This document shows, in pieces, positions 8,993 through 18,800 of a stretch of 64,000 bases of DNA; position 1 is the stretch's first letter; every line of letters starts with the position of its first letter. This stretch comes from Flavobacteriaceae bacterium R38 (GTDB lineage Bacteria > Bacteroidota > Bacteroidia > Flavobacteriales > Flavobacteriaceae), in assembly GCA_009901575.1 (NCBI GenBank), contig WXYP01000004.1:186001-250000 (forward strand), in the 5' to 3' direction. The notes under the pieces were generated by a model. It was not told the DNA's origin. It saw only the letters and a program-made list of their open reading frames with translations, and made no database searches. The translations under genes were made by a program, and so were the position numbers.

Positions 8993-9330
8993 GGAGTTAT
9001 ATTATTTTTGATTGATTCGAAAATAATTTCAGGTTGTTCAAAAACAATTTTATTTTCAAAACGTAGAGTTTGATAACCTAAATAGCGTAAATGCTCGTCT
9101 CTCAAATCATCATTTTCTTTTTGAAATGCATTATTATGAATTTCTCCATCTAATTCAATAATAATTAGTTGTTCTAGACATACAAAATCAACAATATAGT
9201 TTTTTATAGGATGTTGCCTTCTGAATTTTAAATTTTCAAACTGACGATTCCTAAGTAAACTCCAAAGTCTTTTTTCAGCAGAAGTTTGCTCTTGTCTTAG
9301 ATACCGTGCTATTTGAGTTTTGTTTTTCAT
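8962..9330 (-). CDS. DUF559 endonuclease-like protein inside a repeat-bracketed cassette
   Basis: This roughly 122-residue protein of the DUF559 / very-short-patch-repair-like endonuclease superfamily starts MKNKTQIARYLRQEQT. It contains ekRLWSLLRNRQFENLKFRRQ, then YIVDFVCLEQLIIIELDGE, with the conserved Asp and E-x-D expected of a PD-(D/E)XK-type nuclease. A GTG nine bases upstream is possible, but the ATG at 9328-9330 lies just outside the flanking repeat. The C-terminal ten residues are encoded by a palindromic repeat. It interrupts the otherwise tight hemC-hemD junction and may be a mobile or selfish cassette. No DNA target can be inferred. Confidence 0.8.
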   Translation of the reverse strand: MKNKTQIARYLRQEQTSAEKRLWSLLRNRQFENLKFRRQHPIKNYIVDFVCLEQLIIIELDGEIHNNAFQKENDDLRDEHLRYLGYQTLRFENKIVFEQPEIIFESIKNNITPPSPNGRGPG

Positions 9331-9334
9331 TCCT

Positions 9335-9366
9335 CTCACCCTGACCCTCTCCCATTGGGAGAGGGG
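9335..9366. repeat. Palindromic repeat flanking DUF559, direct copy 2
   Basis: CTCACCCTGA is followed by CCCTCTCCCATTGGGAGAGG. It is a near-identical direct copy of 8961-8992 and sits just upstream of the DUF559 start and downstream of the hemC stop. Confidence 0.9.
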
Positions 9367-9376
9367 AGTTGATTTT

Positions 9377-10288
9377 TTATTTTAATTCAGCTTTTATTTC
9401 CTCCATTATTTCTCTTCCTCCGTCATCTAGTAATTCTAATGCACATTTTTCTCCTAATATTTTATGTACATCTATCGAAACCTTTTTTTCTATGATTAAC
9501 TTTTTCTTTCCATCCAGGCTAAATAAAGCACCTTTAAAAGAAATTTCGTTGCCTTCTATTTGTGCAAAAGCTCCAATAGGTGCTGTACATCCCCCTTCCA
9601 GTACTCTTAAAAAATCCCGTTCAATTTGAGTGCATATCTCGGTAGGTTCATGATTTAATTTACCAATAGCCTCTTTACAATAAGCATCATTATCCATTGC
9701 AACTACTACCATGGCTCCCTGGGCAGGGGCAGGAATCATCCAATCTAAGACTGTATGGTTTTTTGGAGTTAAATGGATACGTTCTAAACCTGCTTTTGCA
9801 AAAACAGCTCCGTTCCAGTTACTGTCTTCTAGCTTCTGTAAACGAGTATTAACATTTCCTCTTAAATCTTCTACCTTATGATTCGGATGATGATGCAACC
9901 ATTGCGCTTTTCGGCGTAAACTTCCGGTTGCAATAGTTCCTTTATCATCGAGAAAGGAAAGATCATTTTTATAAACTAAAATATCTTCAGACGCTGCTCT
10001 TTCCAGAACAGCAACTTGTACAATTCCTTTGGGTAGAGCAGTGGGAACATCTTTCATGCTGTGAACAGCGATATCTACTGTTCCATTAATCATGGCAACA
10101 TCAAGTGTTTTTGTGAAAATCCCTGTGATCCCTAGCTCATATAATGGCTTATCAAGAATTAAATCTCCTGTTGATTTTACAGGAATTAACTCGGTTTGAT
10201 ATCCTAAATTTTCTAATTGATTTTTAACCAGGTTAGCTTGCCATAATGCTAATTCACTATCCCTGGTTCCAATTCGTATAGTTTTCAT
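9377..10288 (-). CDS. hemC: Hydroxymethylbilane synthase (porphobilinogen deaminase)
   Basis: This 303-residue enzyme polymerises four porphobilinogens into hydroxymethylbilane. It opens with IRIGTRDSELALWQAN. HSMKDVPT (about 77) contains the catalytic Asp region, GSLRRKAQW (about 122) binds substrate carboxyls, and EGGCTAPIGAFA (about 232) carries the Cys that anchors the dipyrromethane cofactor. Its start overlaps the hemA stop by 4 bp. The DUF559 cassette follows it. Confidence 0.97.
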   Translation of the reverse strand: MKTIRIGTRDSELALWQANLVKNQLENLGYQTELIPVKSTGDLILDKPLYELGITGIFTKTLDVAMINGTVDIAVHSMKDVPTALPKGIVQVAVLERAASEDILVYKNDLSFLDDKGTIATGSLRRKAQWLHHHPNHKVEDLRGNVNTRLQKLEDSNWNGAVFAKAGLERIHLTPKNHTVLDWMIPAPAQGAMVVVAMDNDAYCKEAIGKLNHEPTEICTQIERDFLRVLEGGCTAPIGAFAQIEGNEISFKGALFSLDGKKKLIIEKKVSIDVHKILGEKCALELLDDGGREIMEEIKAELK

Positions 10289-11541
10289 TCTGATTTGGTT
10301 TCTAACTGAAACACTTTTTGAATTAATGCGATACTTTCATCTGTAGTACCGTTACTTTCTTTTAGATGATTGGCAAAACGAGTGGTTATTTTTTGAATGA
10401 TCCTGTCGGAAATAATTTCAGCCTGAGCTTCATCAAAATTATTTATTTTTTTACGCTGAAAATCAATCTCTGCATCCTTTAATGTCTTTAATTTCTTTTT
10501 TAGCGCTTTTATAGTAGGAGCAAACTTCCTGGTTTCTAACCATTGGGTAAATTCCAGTTTAATTTCGTCATTAATTGCTTCTGCTTTTGGGATAAAAGTT
10601 TTCCTTCTTTCTAAAGTTTTGTCTGTGATTTCTGTTAACTGATCTAAATGAACCAGGTTTACATGCTCTAATTCTTTAACATTTTCATCTACATTCTTTG
10701 GAATGGATAAATCGAGAATTAACAGGTTTTTAGAATTGAGAATTAACTCTTTGGAGATAGTAGGATTTTGAGCTCCGGTTGCTACAACAAGAACATCTGT
10801 CTTTCTGATTTCCTCCTGGAGTTCGCTGTAGTCTTTGACAGTTAAATGAAATTTTCCCGCTATCTTTTCGGCTTTATCCTTAGTTCGGTTAATTAGTGTG
10901 ATATGCTCATTTTTGGTGTGCTTAATGAGATTTTCACAAGTATTTCTGCCTATTTTCCCAGTTCCGAAGAGTAAAATATTCTTTTCAGCGACATTGGGTA
11001 CTCTGGATAAAATGTACTGTACAGAGGCGAATGCAACTGATGTGGCTCCAGAAGAAATTTCAGTTTCATTTTTTATGCGTTTACTTGCTTGGATAACTGC
11101 ATTGCATAAACGCTCTAAAAACGGATTCGCAATGTCAAATTTTCTGGATAGAAGAAAACCTTGTTTAATCTGGCTGATAATTTCAAAATCTCCTAAAATC
11201 TGACTGTCTAAACCAGTACCTACTTTGAATAGGTGAGAAATAGCTTCTTGGTTTTTATGTATGTAAGATACTTTTTCAAATTCTTCTATAGTACCATGAG
11301 AGTGTTCACATAATAATTTTACAAGCTGATCTGCTTCATGAGCAAATCCGTAAAGCTCTGTTCTGTTACAGGTAGAAATTACCAGAAGTCCGTCAATTCC
11401 CTCTTCTTTGGCTTGTTCTAAAATTTTTTCTTTTCCAACGGTATCTAAACTAAAATATCCACGGATTTTAGCATCAGCTTTTTTATAGCTTAAGCCAACA
11501 GCAAAAAATGTATTATGTTTAGAAATGTGATAACGTTTCAT
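10285..11541 (-). CDS. hemA: Glutamyl-tRNA reductase
   Basis: This 418-residue NADPH enzyme reduces glutamyl-tRNA to glutamate-1-semialdehyde, the first committed step of the C5 route. The nucleophilic Cys is in ISTCNRTELYGF (about residue 55). LFKVGTGLDSQILGDFEI (about 109) and the NADPH-binding GTGKIGRNTCENL (about 193) follow. A C-terminal dimerisation helix is present. It is the promoter-proximal gene of the heme run. A TAATTTTG -7 element at 11569-11576 would give a leader of about 22 nt. hemL, for the next step, is not in the window. Confidence 0.97.
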   Translation of the reverse strand: MKRYHISKHNTFFAVGLSYKKADAKIRGYFSLDTVGKEKILEQAKEEGIDGLLVISTCNRTELYGFAHEADQLVKLLCEHSHGTIEEFEKVSYIHKNQEAISHLFKVGTGLDSQILGDFEIISQIKQGFLLSRKFDIANPFLERLCNAVIQASKRIKNETEISSGATSVAFASVQYILSRVPNVAEKNILLFGTGKIGRNTCENLIKHTKNEHITLINRTKDKAEKIAGKFHLTVKDYSELQEEIRKTDVLVVATGAQNPTISKELILNSKNLLILDLSIPKNVDENVKELEHVNLVHLDQLTEITDKTLERRKTFIPKAEAINDEIKLEFTQWLETRKFAPTIKALKKKLKTLKDAEIDFQRKKINNFDEAQAEIISDRIIQKITTRFANHLKESNGTTDESIALIQKVFQLETKSE

Positions 11542-11568
11542 AAAATTTGCTCAAAAACAAACCGTCGG

Positions 11569-11576
11569 CAAAATTA
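11569..11576 (-). promoter_or_regulatory. Candidate -7 element for the hemA-C-D-E run
   Basis: The minus strand reads TAATTTTG (TAnnTTTG consensus), about 28 nt before the hemA ATG. It is divergent from the AraC-gene element at 11672-11679. No clear -33 TTG at 19-bp spacing was found. Confidence 0.45.
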
Positions 11577-11671
11577 GACGTACAAGAACAAAAAAAATAA
11601 CGCTCAAAGAACTTTTTATTACGCTTTAAGTAATTTTCAGACCTGAGAGGTTCAAAAAGTTGAAAATAAGC

Positions 11672-11679
11672 TACATTTG
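11672..11679 (+). promoter_or_regulatory. Candidate -7 element for the divergent AraC gene
   Basis: TACATTTG matches TAnnTTTG. A start about 6 nt downstream would leave a leader of about 60 nt before the ATG at 11746. Confidence 0.45.
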
Positions 11680-11745
11680 TAGTAAAATTAATGATTTTCA
11701 ATATATTTGTTTAGAATGCTTCTAAATAAATATGTTTATTATACG

Positions 11746-12639
11746 ATGGATTCAATTAAAAAAAATAACGTTCAAGGTACTGCCGAAGAAATTTTTATAG
11801 AGAAAGGTTTCATCATATTAAAACATCAGAATGAAAGTGATGAAGTGGATCAATTTGTTAAAGAGATTGATCATTCTTATATTCAATTTCATTTTAACTT
11901 AAAGGGACAGATTCGTTTCAATTTTAATGGAGGGAGATATGCTTTAAATGTAGAAGAAGAAAGTGCGTTGCTTTTATATAATCCGCAACAAAATCTACCT
12001 ATTGATCTGGAAATGAGTCCGAAATCCTGGCTGATTTCCATTTTAATTTCCATACAAAAATTTCATTCTTTGTTTTCACAAGATGCTGGTTATGTCGATT
12101 TTCTCAGCAATGAAAAAAAAGATAAAAAGTATTATAGCGATAGTAAAATCTCTCCTTCTATGGCTGTTGTATTGCATCAGGTGATGAATGCAAGTTTCCA
12201 TAAATCGATCCAGAATCTATACTTTAAAGGGAAAGCATATGAACTTTTAAGTCTGTACTTCAATAAATCTGAAGATGCAGATATTGAACAATGCCCGTTT
12301 TTGATTGATGAAGAAAATGTCATAAAAATCCGTAAAGCCAAAGAAATTGTGATTTCCAGGATGGCCGAACCTCCGGGCCTTCAGGAATTGTCTGAAGAAA
12401 TAGGGCTTAATTTAAAAAAGCTAAAAGAAGGGTTTAAACAAATTTATGGAGATTCTGTTTATAGTTTTTTGTTTGATTATAAGATGGAATATGCCAGAAA
12501 GATGCTGGAAAGCGGACAGTATAATGTAAATGAAGTTGGATTAAAAGTAGGATATAGCACATCGAGTCATTTTATAACAGCTTTTAAAAAGAAATATGGG
12601 ACTACCCCTAAAAAATATTTAATGTCTTTGACCAGCTAG
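11746..12639 (+). CDS. AraC-family regulator divergent from hemA
   Basis: This protein of about 297 residues has a C-terminal AraC double HTH (about 205-295), with ADEIGL-type and VGYSTSSHFITAFKKKYGTTPKKYL segments. The N-terminal ~190 residues form a ligand-sensing region that includes a CPF motif and resembles an AraC type I recall next to hemA in other flavobacteria. Reading can be extended to a TTG at 11707 or an ATG at 11716; the ATG at 11746 (MDSIKKNN) fits the remembered family length best. Divergence from hemA suggests, without proof, control of heme synthesis genes. Confidence 0.8.
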   Translation: MDSIKKNNVQGTAEEIFIEKGFIILKHQNESDEVDQFVKEIDHSYIQFHFNLKGQIRFNFNGGRYALNVEEESALLLYNPQQNLPIDLEMSPKSWLISILISIQKFHSLFSQDAGYVDFLSNEKKDKKYYSDSKISPSMAVVLHQVMNASFHKSIQNLYFKGKAYELLSLYFNKSEDADIEQCPFLIDEENVIKIRKAKEIVISRMAEPPGLQELSEEIGLNLKKLKEGFKQIYGDSVYSFLFDYKMEYARKMLESGQYNVNEVGLKVGYSTSSHFITAFKKKYGTTPKKYLMSLTS

Positions 12640-12687
12640 CTTTTTGTTGAATCGTTGATTTGTTTAAGTGTTTATTTTTTCTTTTTT

Positions 12688-12722
12688 AAGAACCAAGAAC
12701 CAAGAACCAAGAACCAAGAACC
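12688..12722. repeat. Heptanucleotide tandem array, unit AAGAACC, 5 copies
   Basis: Five perfect 7-bp units lie in the spacer between the AraC gene and hemH. Confidence 0.95.
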
Positions 12723-12760
12723 AGAATTAATTTGTTTAGAAGTTTAAATAATTTAGTTTA

Positions 12761-12797
12761 TCTACAGTCTACAGTCTACAGTCTACAGTCTACAGTC
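12761..12797. repeat. Heptanucleotide tandem array, unit TCTACAG, 5.3 copies
   Basis: Perfect 7-bp units lie 38 bp after the AAGAACC array and have an unrelated unit sequence. Confidence 0.95.
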
Positions 12798-12883
12798 GAG
12801 TTGAACTGTTAAATCGTGTAATTGATAATTTGTTGAAATGTTTATTTGTAAAACTGTTTAGCATATACAGGTTTTTGTATTTT

Positions 12884-13012
12884 CAACTAACAACTAACAA
12901 CTAACAACTAACAACTAACAACTAACAACTAACAACTAACAACTAACAACTAACAACTAACAACTAACAACTAACAACTAACAACTAACAACTAACAACT
13001 AACAACTAACAA
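12884..13012. repeat. Heptanucleotide tandem array, unit CAACTAA, about 18 copies
   Basis: About 129 bp of perfect 7-bp repeats end about 70 bp before the hemH -7 element. The 12640-13108 spacer otherwise holds only AT-rich sequence and two shorter heptamer arrays, with no gene. An array this long should be prone to copy-number change. Confidence 0.96.
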
Positions 13013-13080
13013 TCAATAATAATAATAGTAGTATTTTAAAACTTCATTATATGAGCTGCCATTATCAGTTTTTTAAGTTT

Positions 13081-13088
13081 TATTTTTG
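13081..13088 (+). promoter_or_regulatory. Candidate -7 element for hemH
   Basis: TATTTTTG matches TAnnTTTG and lies 20 nt before the hemH ATG, giving a short leader. The 18-copy heptamer array lies just upstream. Confidence 0.45.
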
Positions 13089-13108
13089 CATTAAATAAAA
13101 AGAAATAG

Positions 13109-14140
13109 ATGAAAGGCGTTTTATTAGTTAATCTTGGTTCACCTGATACCACAGACCCAAAAGATGTTAAGAGATACCTAGATGAATTTTTAATGGATAA
13201 GCGAGTGATCGATGTACCTTATTTATTAAGAGCATTTTTGGTTAAAGGAATTATATTAAACACCAGGCCTAAAAAATCGGCAGCAGCTTATCAAAAGATA
13301 TGGTGGGAAGAAGGTTCTCCTTTGATTATCATCTCAGAACGTTTTCAGAAAAAAATTCAAGAGCAAGTTAAAGTTCCCGTAGCATTAGGAATGCGATATG
13401 GCTCGATGAGTATTCAAAAAGGGTTTCAGCAATTGAAAGACCAGGGAGTAGACGAGGTCTTACTGGTTCCTTTATATCCGCATTATGCGATGTCATCATA
13501 TGAAACTGTGGTGGTAAAAGCAATGGAAGTTAAAAACCGTTACTTTTCTGAAATGGAAATGACTACTGTACCGGCATTCTATAATCATCCGGATTATATA
13601 AGAGTGATGACCAATAACATTAAAAAACATCTGGACGGATTTAAATACGATCATGTGTTGTTTTCATATCACGGAATCCCGGAGAGGCATATTAAGAAAT
13701 CCGATACAACAAAATCTCATTGTCAATTAGATGGAAGCTGTTGTAATACGCCTTCAAAAGCACATGAAACCTGCTACAGACACCAATGTTTTGAAACTAC
13801 AAAATTAGTTGCAGAACAATTAGGATTAGAAGAAGGAACATTTAGTGATTCATTCCAATCTCGACTGGGAAGAGATCCATGGTTAAAACCGTATACCGAT
13901 TTTGAATTTGAAAGATTACCTCAAGAAGGAAAAAAACACCTGGCGGTAATTACGCCTGCATTTGTATCGGATTGTCTTGAAACGTTGGAAGAAATAGCAA
14001 TGGAAGGCGAAGAAGAATTTAAAGAAGCTGGAGGAGAATCTTTTAAACATGTTCCTTGTCTTAACGATAATGACGATTGGGTAGAAGTAATGAGTCGTTG
14101 GATCAATGAATGGGTAGCTACTGAAACCGTAATGGCATAA
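13109..14140 (+). CDS. hemH: Ferrochelatase
   Basis: This 343-residue enzyme inserts Fe2+ into protoporphyrin IX. LVNLGSPDTTDPKDVKRYL opens the protein, the catalytic His is in SYHGIPERH (His188), and PAFVSDCLETLEEI supplies the conserved Glu. SFQSRLGRDPWLKPYTD is also typical. Five cysteines cluster at residues 205, 211, 212, 222 and 227 (CQLDGSCC, CYRHQC), possible ligands for the [2Fe-2S] cluster known in some bacterial ferrochelatases. The stop codon overlaps the next gene's ATG (TAATG). Confidence 0.97.
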   Translation: MKGVLLVNLGSPDTTDPKDVKRYLDEFLMDKRVIDVPYLLRAFLVKGIILNTRPKKSAAAYQKIWWEEGSPLIIISERFQKKIQEQVKVPVALGMRYGSMSIQKGFQQLKDQGVDEVLLVPLYPHYAMSSYETVVVKAMEVKNRYFSEMEMTTVPAFYNHPDYIRVMTNNIKKHLDGFKYDHVLFSYHGIPERHIKKSDTTKSHCQLDGSCCNTPSKAHETCYRHQCFETTKLVAEQLGLEEGTFSDSFQSRLGRDPWLKPYTDFEFERLPQEGKKHLAVITPAFVSDCLETLEEIAMEGEEEFKEAGGESFKHVPCLNDNDDWVEVMSRWINEWVATETVMA

Positions 14141-15492
14141 TGGCAAGGCTTACTGCCGATGACCTTGGCACTCAGCCTATAGGAAAACTTCTTATAAAAC
14201 AGGCTGTACCAGCATCAATAGGGATTCTGGTCATGTCTCTTAATATTCTGGTTGATACTATTTTTGTTGGAAACTGGATAGGATCTGTTGCTATTGCAGC
14301 TATTAATATTGTACTTCCGGTATCATTTTTTATTGCGGCTATAGGAATGGCTATTGGTATTGGAGGATCTTCTGTAATCTCCAGGGCGTTGGGTGCTGGA
14401 AATAAGGAAAAGGCATTATTTGCATTTGGTAACCAGGTAACATTAACGCTACTTATTTCATCTACTCTGGCTATTCTGGGGTTGATTTATGTAGATTTTA
14501 TGGTGGATAGATTTGGAGGGAAAGACGCTATTTTTGACCCTGCAAAAATTTATTATGTTATTGTTCTTTATGGAGTTCCTATTCTAGCGTTGGCAATGAT
14601 GGGAAATAATGTAATCAGGGCAGAAGGGAAACCCAAATTTGCAATGATTGCGATGATTATTCCGTCGGTTGGAAACCTGATTTTAGATTATATCCTGATC
14701 AATCGGCTGGATATGGGAATGGCAGGAGCAGCATGGGCAACTACCAGTTCTTATGTGTTGTGTTTAGTTTATATCGTTTATTTTTTTTCAACCAAGAGTG
14801 AATTAAAAATCAGGATCAGACACCTGACCCTGAAATCTAAAATTATACAAGAAGTAGGAGCATTGGGTTCTACAACTCTGGCAAGACAAGGTGTGGTCAG
14901 CATTGTATACTTGTTATTAAACAACATTCTTGTAGAATTAGGAGGAGAATCTACAGTGACGGCTTATGCCATTATTAGTAGGATGCTCATGTTTGCCTTG
15001 TTTCCGGTTATTGGAGTCACCCAGGGATTTTTACCGATTGCAGGGTATAATTATGGAGCCAAAGAATACAAAAGAGTAAAACAGAGTATTTATACAGCTA
15101 TTAAGTATGCCTCCTTTTTGGCAACGCTTATTTTTATCATCTTGTTTGCTTTTCCAGAACCTATTGTTAGAGTATTTACCTCAGATGAAGCCGTAATTAT
15201 GCAAACTCCAGATGCACTCAGATGGGTATTCGCGGCTACACCCATGATTGCAATTCAGTTAATTGGAGCAGCTTATTTTCAGGCCGTTGGAAAAGCTTTA
15301 CCTGCGTTATTATTGACACTTACTAAGCAGGGGTTCTTTTTAATCCCCCTTATTCTTATCCTGCCTAATTACTATGGAGTTTTAGGAGTTTGGATTTCTT
15401 TTCCAATAGCCGATGTGCTTTCTACACTAGTGACAGGACTATTTTTAAATAAAGAAGTTAAGGGAGAACTGAACACTTCTGTTGATGCCTAA
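14140..15492 (+). CDS. MATE-family efflux transporter
   Basis: This 450-residue membrane protein has about twelve hydrophobic helices in two related halves, the pattern of MATE cation/drug antiporters. PASIGILVMSLNILVDTIFVGNWIGSVA marks the first repeat (about 25-52) and GVTQGFLPIAGYNYGAKEY the second (about 292-310). One-base overlap with hemH implies co-transcription. The substrate is unknown; export of porphyrin or drug would be speculation. Confidence 0.9.
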   Translation: MARLTADDLGTQPIGKLLIKQAVPASIGILVMSLNILVDTIFVGNWIGSVAIAAINIVLPVSFFIAAIGMAIGIGGSSVISRALGAGNKEKALFAFGNQVTLTLLISSTLAILGLIYVDFMVDRFGGKDAIFDPAKIYYVIVLYGVPILALAMMGNNVIRAEGKPKFAMIAMIIPSVGNLILDYILINRLDMGMAGAAWATTSSYVLCLVYIVYFFSTKSELKIRIRHLTLKSKIIQEVGALGSTTLARQGVVSIVYLLLNNILVELGGESTVTAYAIISRMLMFALFPVIGVTQGFLPIAGYNYGAKEYKRVKQSIYTAIKYASFLATLIFIILFAFPEPIVRVFTSDEAVIMQTPDALRWVFAATPMIAIQLIGAAYFQAVGKALPALLLTLTKQGFFLIPLILILPNYYGVLGVWISFPIADVLSTLVTGLFLNKEVKGELNTSVDA

Positions 15493-15502
15493 ATATATGA
15501 AT

Positions 15503-15611
15503 GTCATTTTTTTGCTTTCTATCTGGTAAATGAAGTAAGGAATCCATTTAAAATACAATCATTAGATTCTGGTTTGCAGGAAATCGAAGATTCGACGTAG
15601 TCAATGACATA
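15503..15611. repeat. Possible decayed copy of the GTCATTCC palindromic repeat
   Basis: The 310-bp spacer 15493-15802 has no gene. GTCATTTTTTTG at its start, GATTCTGGTTTGCAGGAA at 15565-15582 and AATGACAT near 15610 resemble degraded pieces of the element seen at 22012-22086. Confidence 0.35.
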
Positions 15612-15802
15612 AAAGTTTTGTTTTTAGTCAGGTAACTTCCATGAAAAATGATAAAAAACAGTTTGACAATTATTTAATAATCATCAAAGTTTGTTAGAAA
15701 TTGATGCAGATTATTTAATTATGGTTAAAATCTTATCCATTTTTTAGGAAATACATAATTAATCCTTAATTTTAGTTCCTAAGCTAATTCAAACTAAATA
15801 CT

Positions 15803-18800
15803 ATGCGTACAACCATCCTTAAAATCAGTTTACTGATTATTATTTTTTTAGGAGTAAATTTTGACACTCAAGCTCAACGCAGGCGTAAAAGCAAAACAAT
15901 AGAAGTTCCTTTTCAGGAAGATTTGTATAAGTCTATAGATTATAGACTAATAGGTCCGTTTAGAGGTGGCCGTTCTGCTGCTGTAACAGGCGTTCCGGGA
16001 AAACCAAATCTGTTTTATTTTGGAGCCACTGGTGGGGGTATCTGGAAAACAGAAGATGGAGGAAGAATATGGGAGAATATCTCTGATGGATATTTTGGAG
16101 GATCTATAGGATCAATTACTGTTTCCAAAAGCGATCATAATGTTATTTATGTCGGAGGAGGAGAAAAAACAGTAAGAGGGAATGTTTCTTCAGGTTATGG
16201 AATATGGAAAAGTGAAGATGCAGGTAAAACCTGGAAACCTATGGGATTAAAAGATAGTCGCCATGTAACCCGAATTGCAGTGCATCCAACCAATTCTGAT
16301 ATTGTTTATGCCAGTGTGATGGGAAATATTTACAAGCCAACATCAGAAAGAGGAGTTTACAAAAGTACAGATGGGGGGAAAACCTGGAAGAAAACACTTT
16401 TTGCAAACGAGCATGCAGGAGCAGTAGATTTAATTATCGACCCTAATAATCCAAGAAACTTATATGCATCAACCTGGCGTGTACAACGTACTCCTTATAG
16501 TTTGAGTAGTGGAGGGGAAGGTTCTGCATTGTGGAAAAGTACAGATAGCGGGGAAACCTGGAAAGAAATATCAACTAATAAAGGTTTTGCAAAAGGAATA
16601 CTCGGAATAATAGGAGTTACTGTTTCTCCTGTAAATTCAGAACGTGTTTGGGCCATTGTAGAAAATAAAGAAAAAGGAGGGGTATATCGTTCAGAAGATG
16701 GAGGAGAAACCTGGAGACAAGTAAATAGCAGTAGAAGTCTGCGCCAAAGAGCATGGTATTATACACGTATTTATGCAGATACACAAGATGAAGATGTAGT
16801 GTATGTAATGAATGTGAATTATCATAAATCTAAAGACGGAGGAGCTAATTTTAGTAGTTTAAGGGCTCCGCATGGAGATCATCATGATTTATGGATAGCT
16901 CCTGAAAATCCAAAACGAATGATTATTGGAGATGATGGTGGTGCACAGGTAACCTATGATGGGGGAGAAACCTGGAGTACTTATCACAATCAGCCGACAT
17001 CACAGTTTTACAGGGTAACTACAGATAATCATTTCCCTTATCGTATTTATGCAGCACAGCAGGATAACTCTACCATCCGTATTTCACATAGAAGTGATGG
17101 TTTTAGTATTGGTGAAGACGATTGGGAGCCAACTGCAGGAGGAGAGTCTGCTCATATTGCAGTAGATCCAAAAGATAATGAAATTGTTTACGGTGGAAGT
17201 TACGATGGTTTCTTAACCAGAGTAAACCACAGAACCGGAACTACAAGGGCAATTAATGTCTGGCCGGATAATCCGATGGGACATGGAGCAGAAGATTTTA
17301 AATACCGTTTCCAGTGGAACTTCCCTATCATATTTTCAAGACATAACCCGAATAAATTATATACCTTTTCTAATCATGTGCATGTGACAGAAAATGAAGG
17401 TCAAAGCTGGGATGTAATTAGCCCGGATTTAACAAGAAACGATCCTGAAAAACTAAAATCTTCAGGTGGACCAATCACTCAGGATAATACCAGTGTAGAA
17501 TATTACTGTACTATTTTTGCGGCCAATGAGAGTCCGCTAAAAGAAGGATTGTTATGGGTAGGTAGTGATGACGGATTAATACATGTAACTAAAGATGGTG
17601 GTCAGAACTGGGAAAATGTAACCCCAACCAACATGCCTAAATGGTTAATGATTAATAGTATTGAACCTTCACCATTTGATGAAGGAACATGTTATGTTGC
17701 CGGAACATTGTATAAAACAGGAGATTTTACACCTTATTTGTATAAGACAACAGATTACGGAAAAACATGGACAAAGATCACAACAGGAATAGAAAGTGAA
17801 CATTTCACAAGAGTTTTACGTGCAGACCCTAAGCGAAAAGGATTGTTATATGCAGGAACAGAAACCGGAATGTATATTTCTTTTAATGACGGGCAGAGCT
17901 GGCAAAAATTCCAGTTAAACTTACCTATTGTTCCAATTACAGATCTAACAATTAAAGAAAATAATCTGATAGTAGCGACACAAGGACGTAGCCTTTGGAT
18001 TATAGACGATCTTACTGTTTTGCATCAGTTATCAGACGATATGAAGACTAAAAATACGATTCTTTTTCAACCGAAAGATAGTTACAGAACCGGAGGTGGT
18101 GGAGGCAGAGCCTCAAACACGGCGGGAACCAATCATCCTAATGGGGTAATCACACATTTCTATTTAAAAGATTATGATGCAGAAAAAGATAAAGTATCAT
18201 TAACTTACATGGATACAAAAGGAGATACTATTCAAACCTATAGCACGAAGAGTAAAGAAAATAAGCTTACGGTTAAAAAAGGTGGAAATAGCTTCGTTTG
18301 GAATACACGCTATGAAGGTGCAGAACGTCTTCCGGGAATGATCTTATGGGCGGCAAATTTAAGCGGATCTAAAGCAGTACCAGGAAATTATAAGGTAAGT
18401 TTAAAAGTGAATGATGAAGAAACATCACAAACGTTTAAAATTATTCCTGACCCAAGAGCAGAATCTTCGGTTGCAGATATGCAAAAACAATTCGATTTTG
18501 TAGAAAATGTAAATAAAACTGTTGACAAAGCTCACAAATCGATTAAAAAGATCAGAAAGATCAGAAAGCAATTAGAAGCTTTTGAAAAACAATATAAAGA
18601 AAACGAAGGATTAAAAGACCTTAGAGATAAGGCAAAAGATTTAAGAGAGCAGTTTACTAAAATTGAAGAAACACTGTATCAAACCAAAAACAGAAGTGGA
18701 CAAGATCCGTTAAACTTCCCTATTCGATTGACAAACAAGTTGGCTGCAGTTGCATCTTTGATAACAAGAGGAGATTTCCCTCCGACAGATCAAGATATCG

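Noticed and set aside
9369-9629. Plus-strand frame of 86 codons opposite the hemC 3' end
   Set aside because: It is antisense to well-conserved hemC sequence.
11519-11701. Small minus-strand frame upstream of hemA
   Set aside because: It overlaps the hemA start and the divergent promoter region and looks like chance.
12884-13012. Possible CRISPR array
   Set aside because: The repeats are perfect 7-bp units with no spacers between them; this is a microsatellite.
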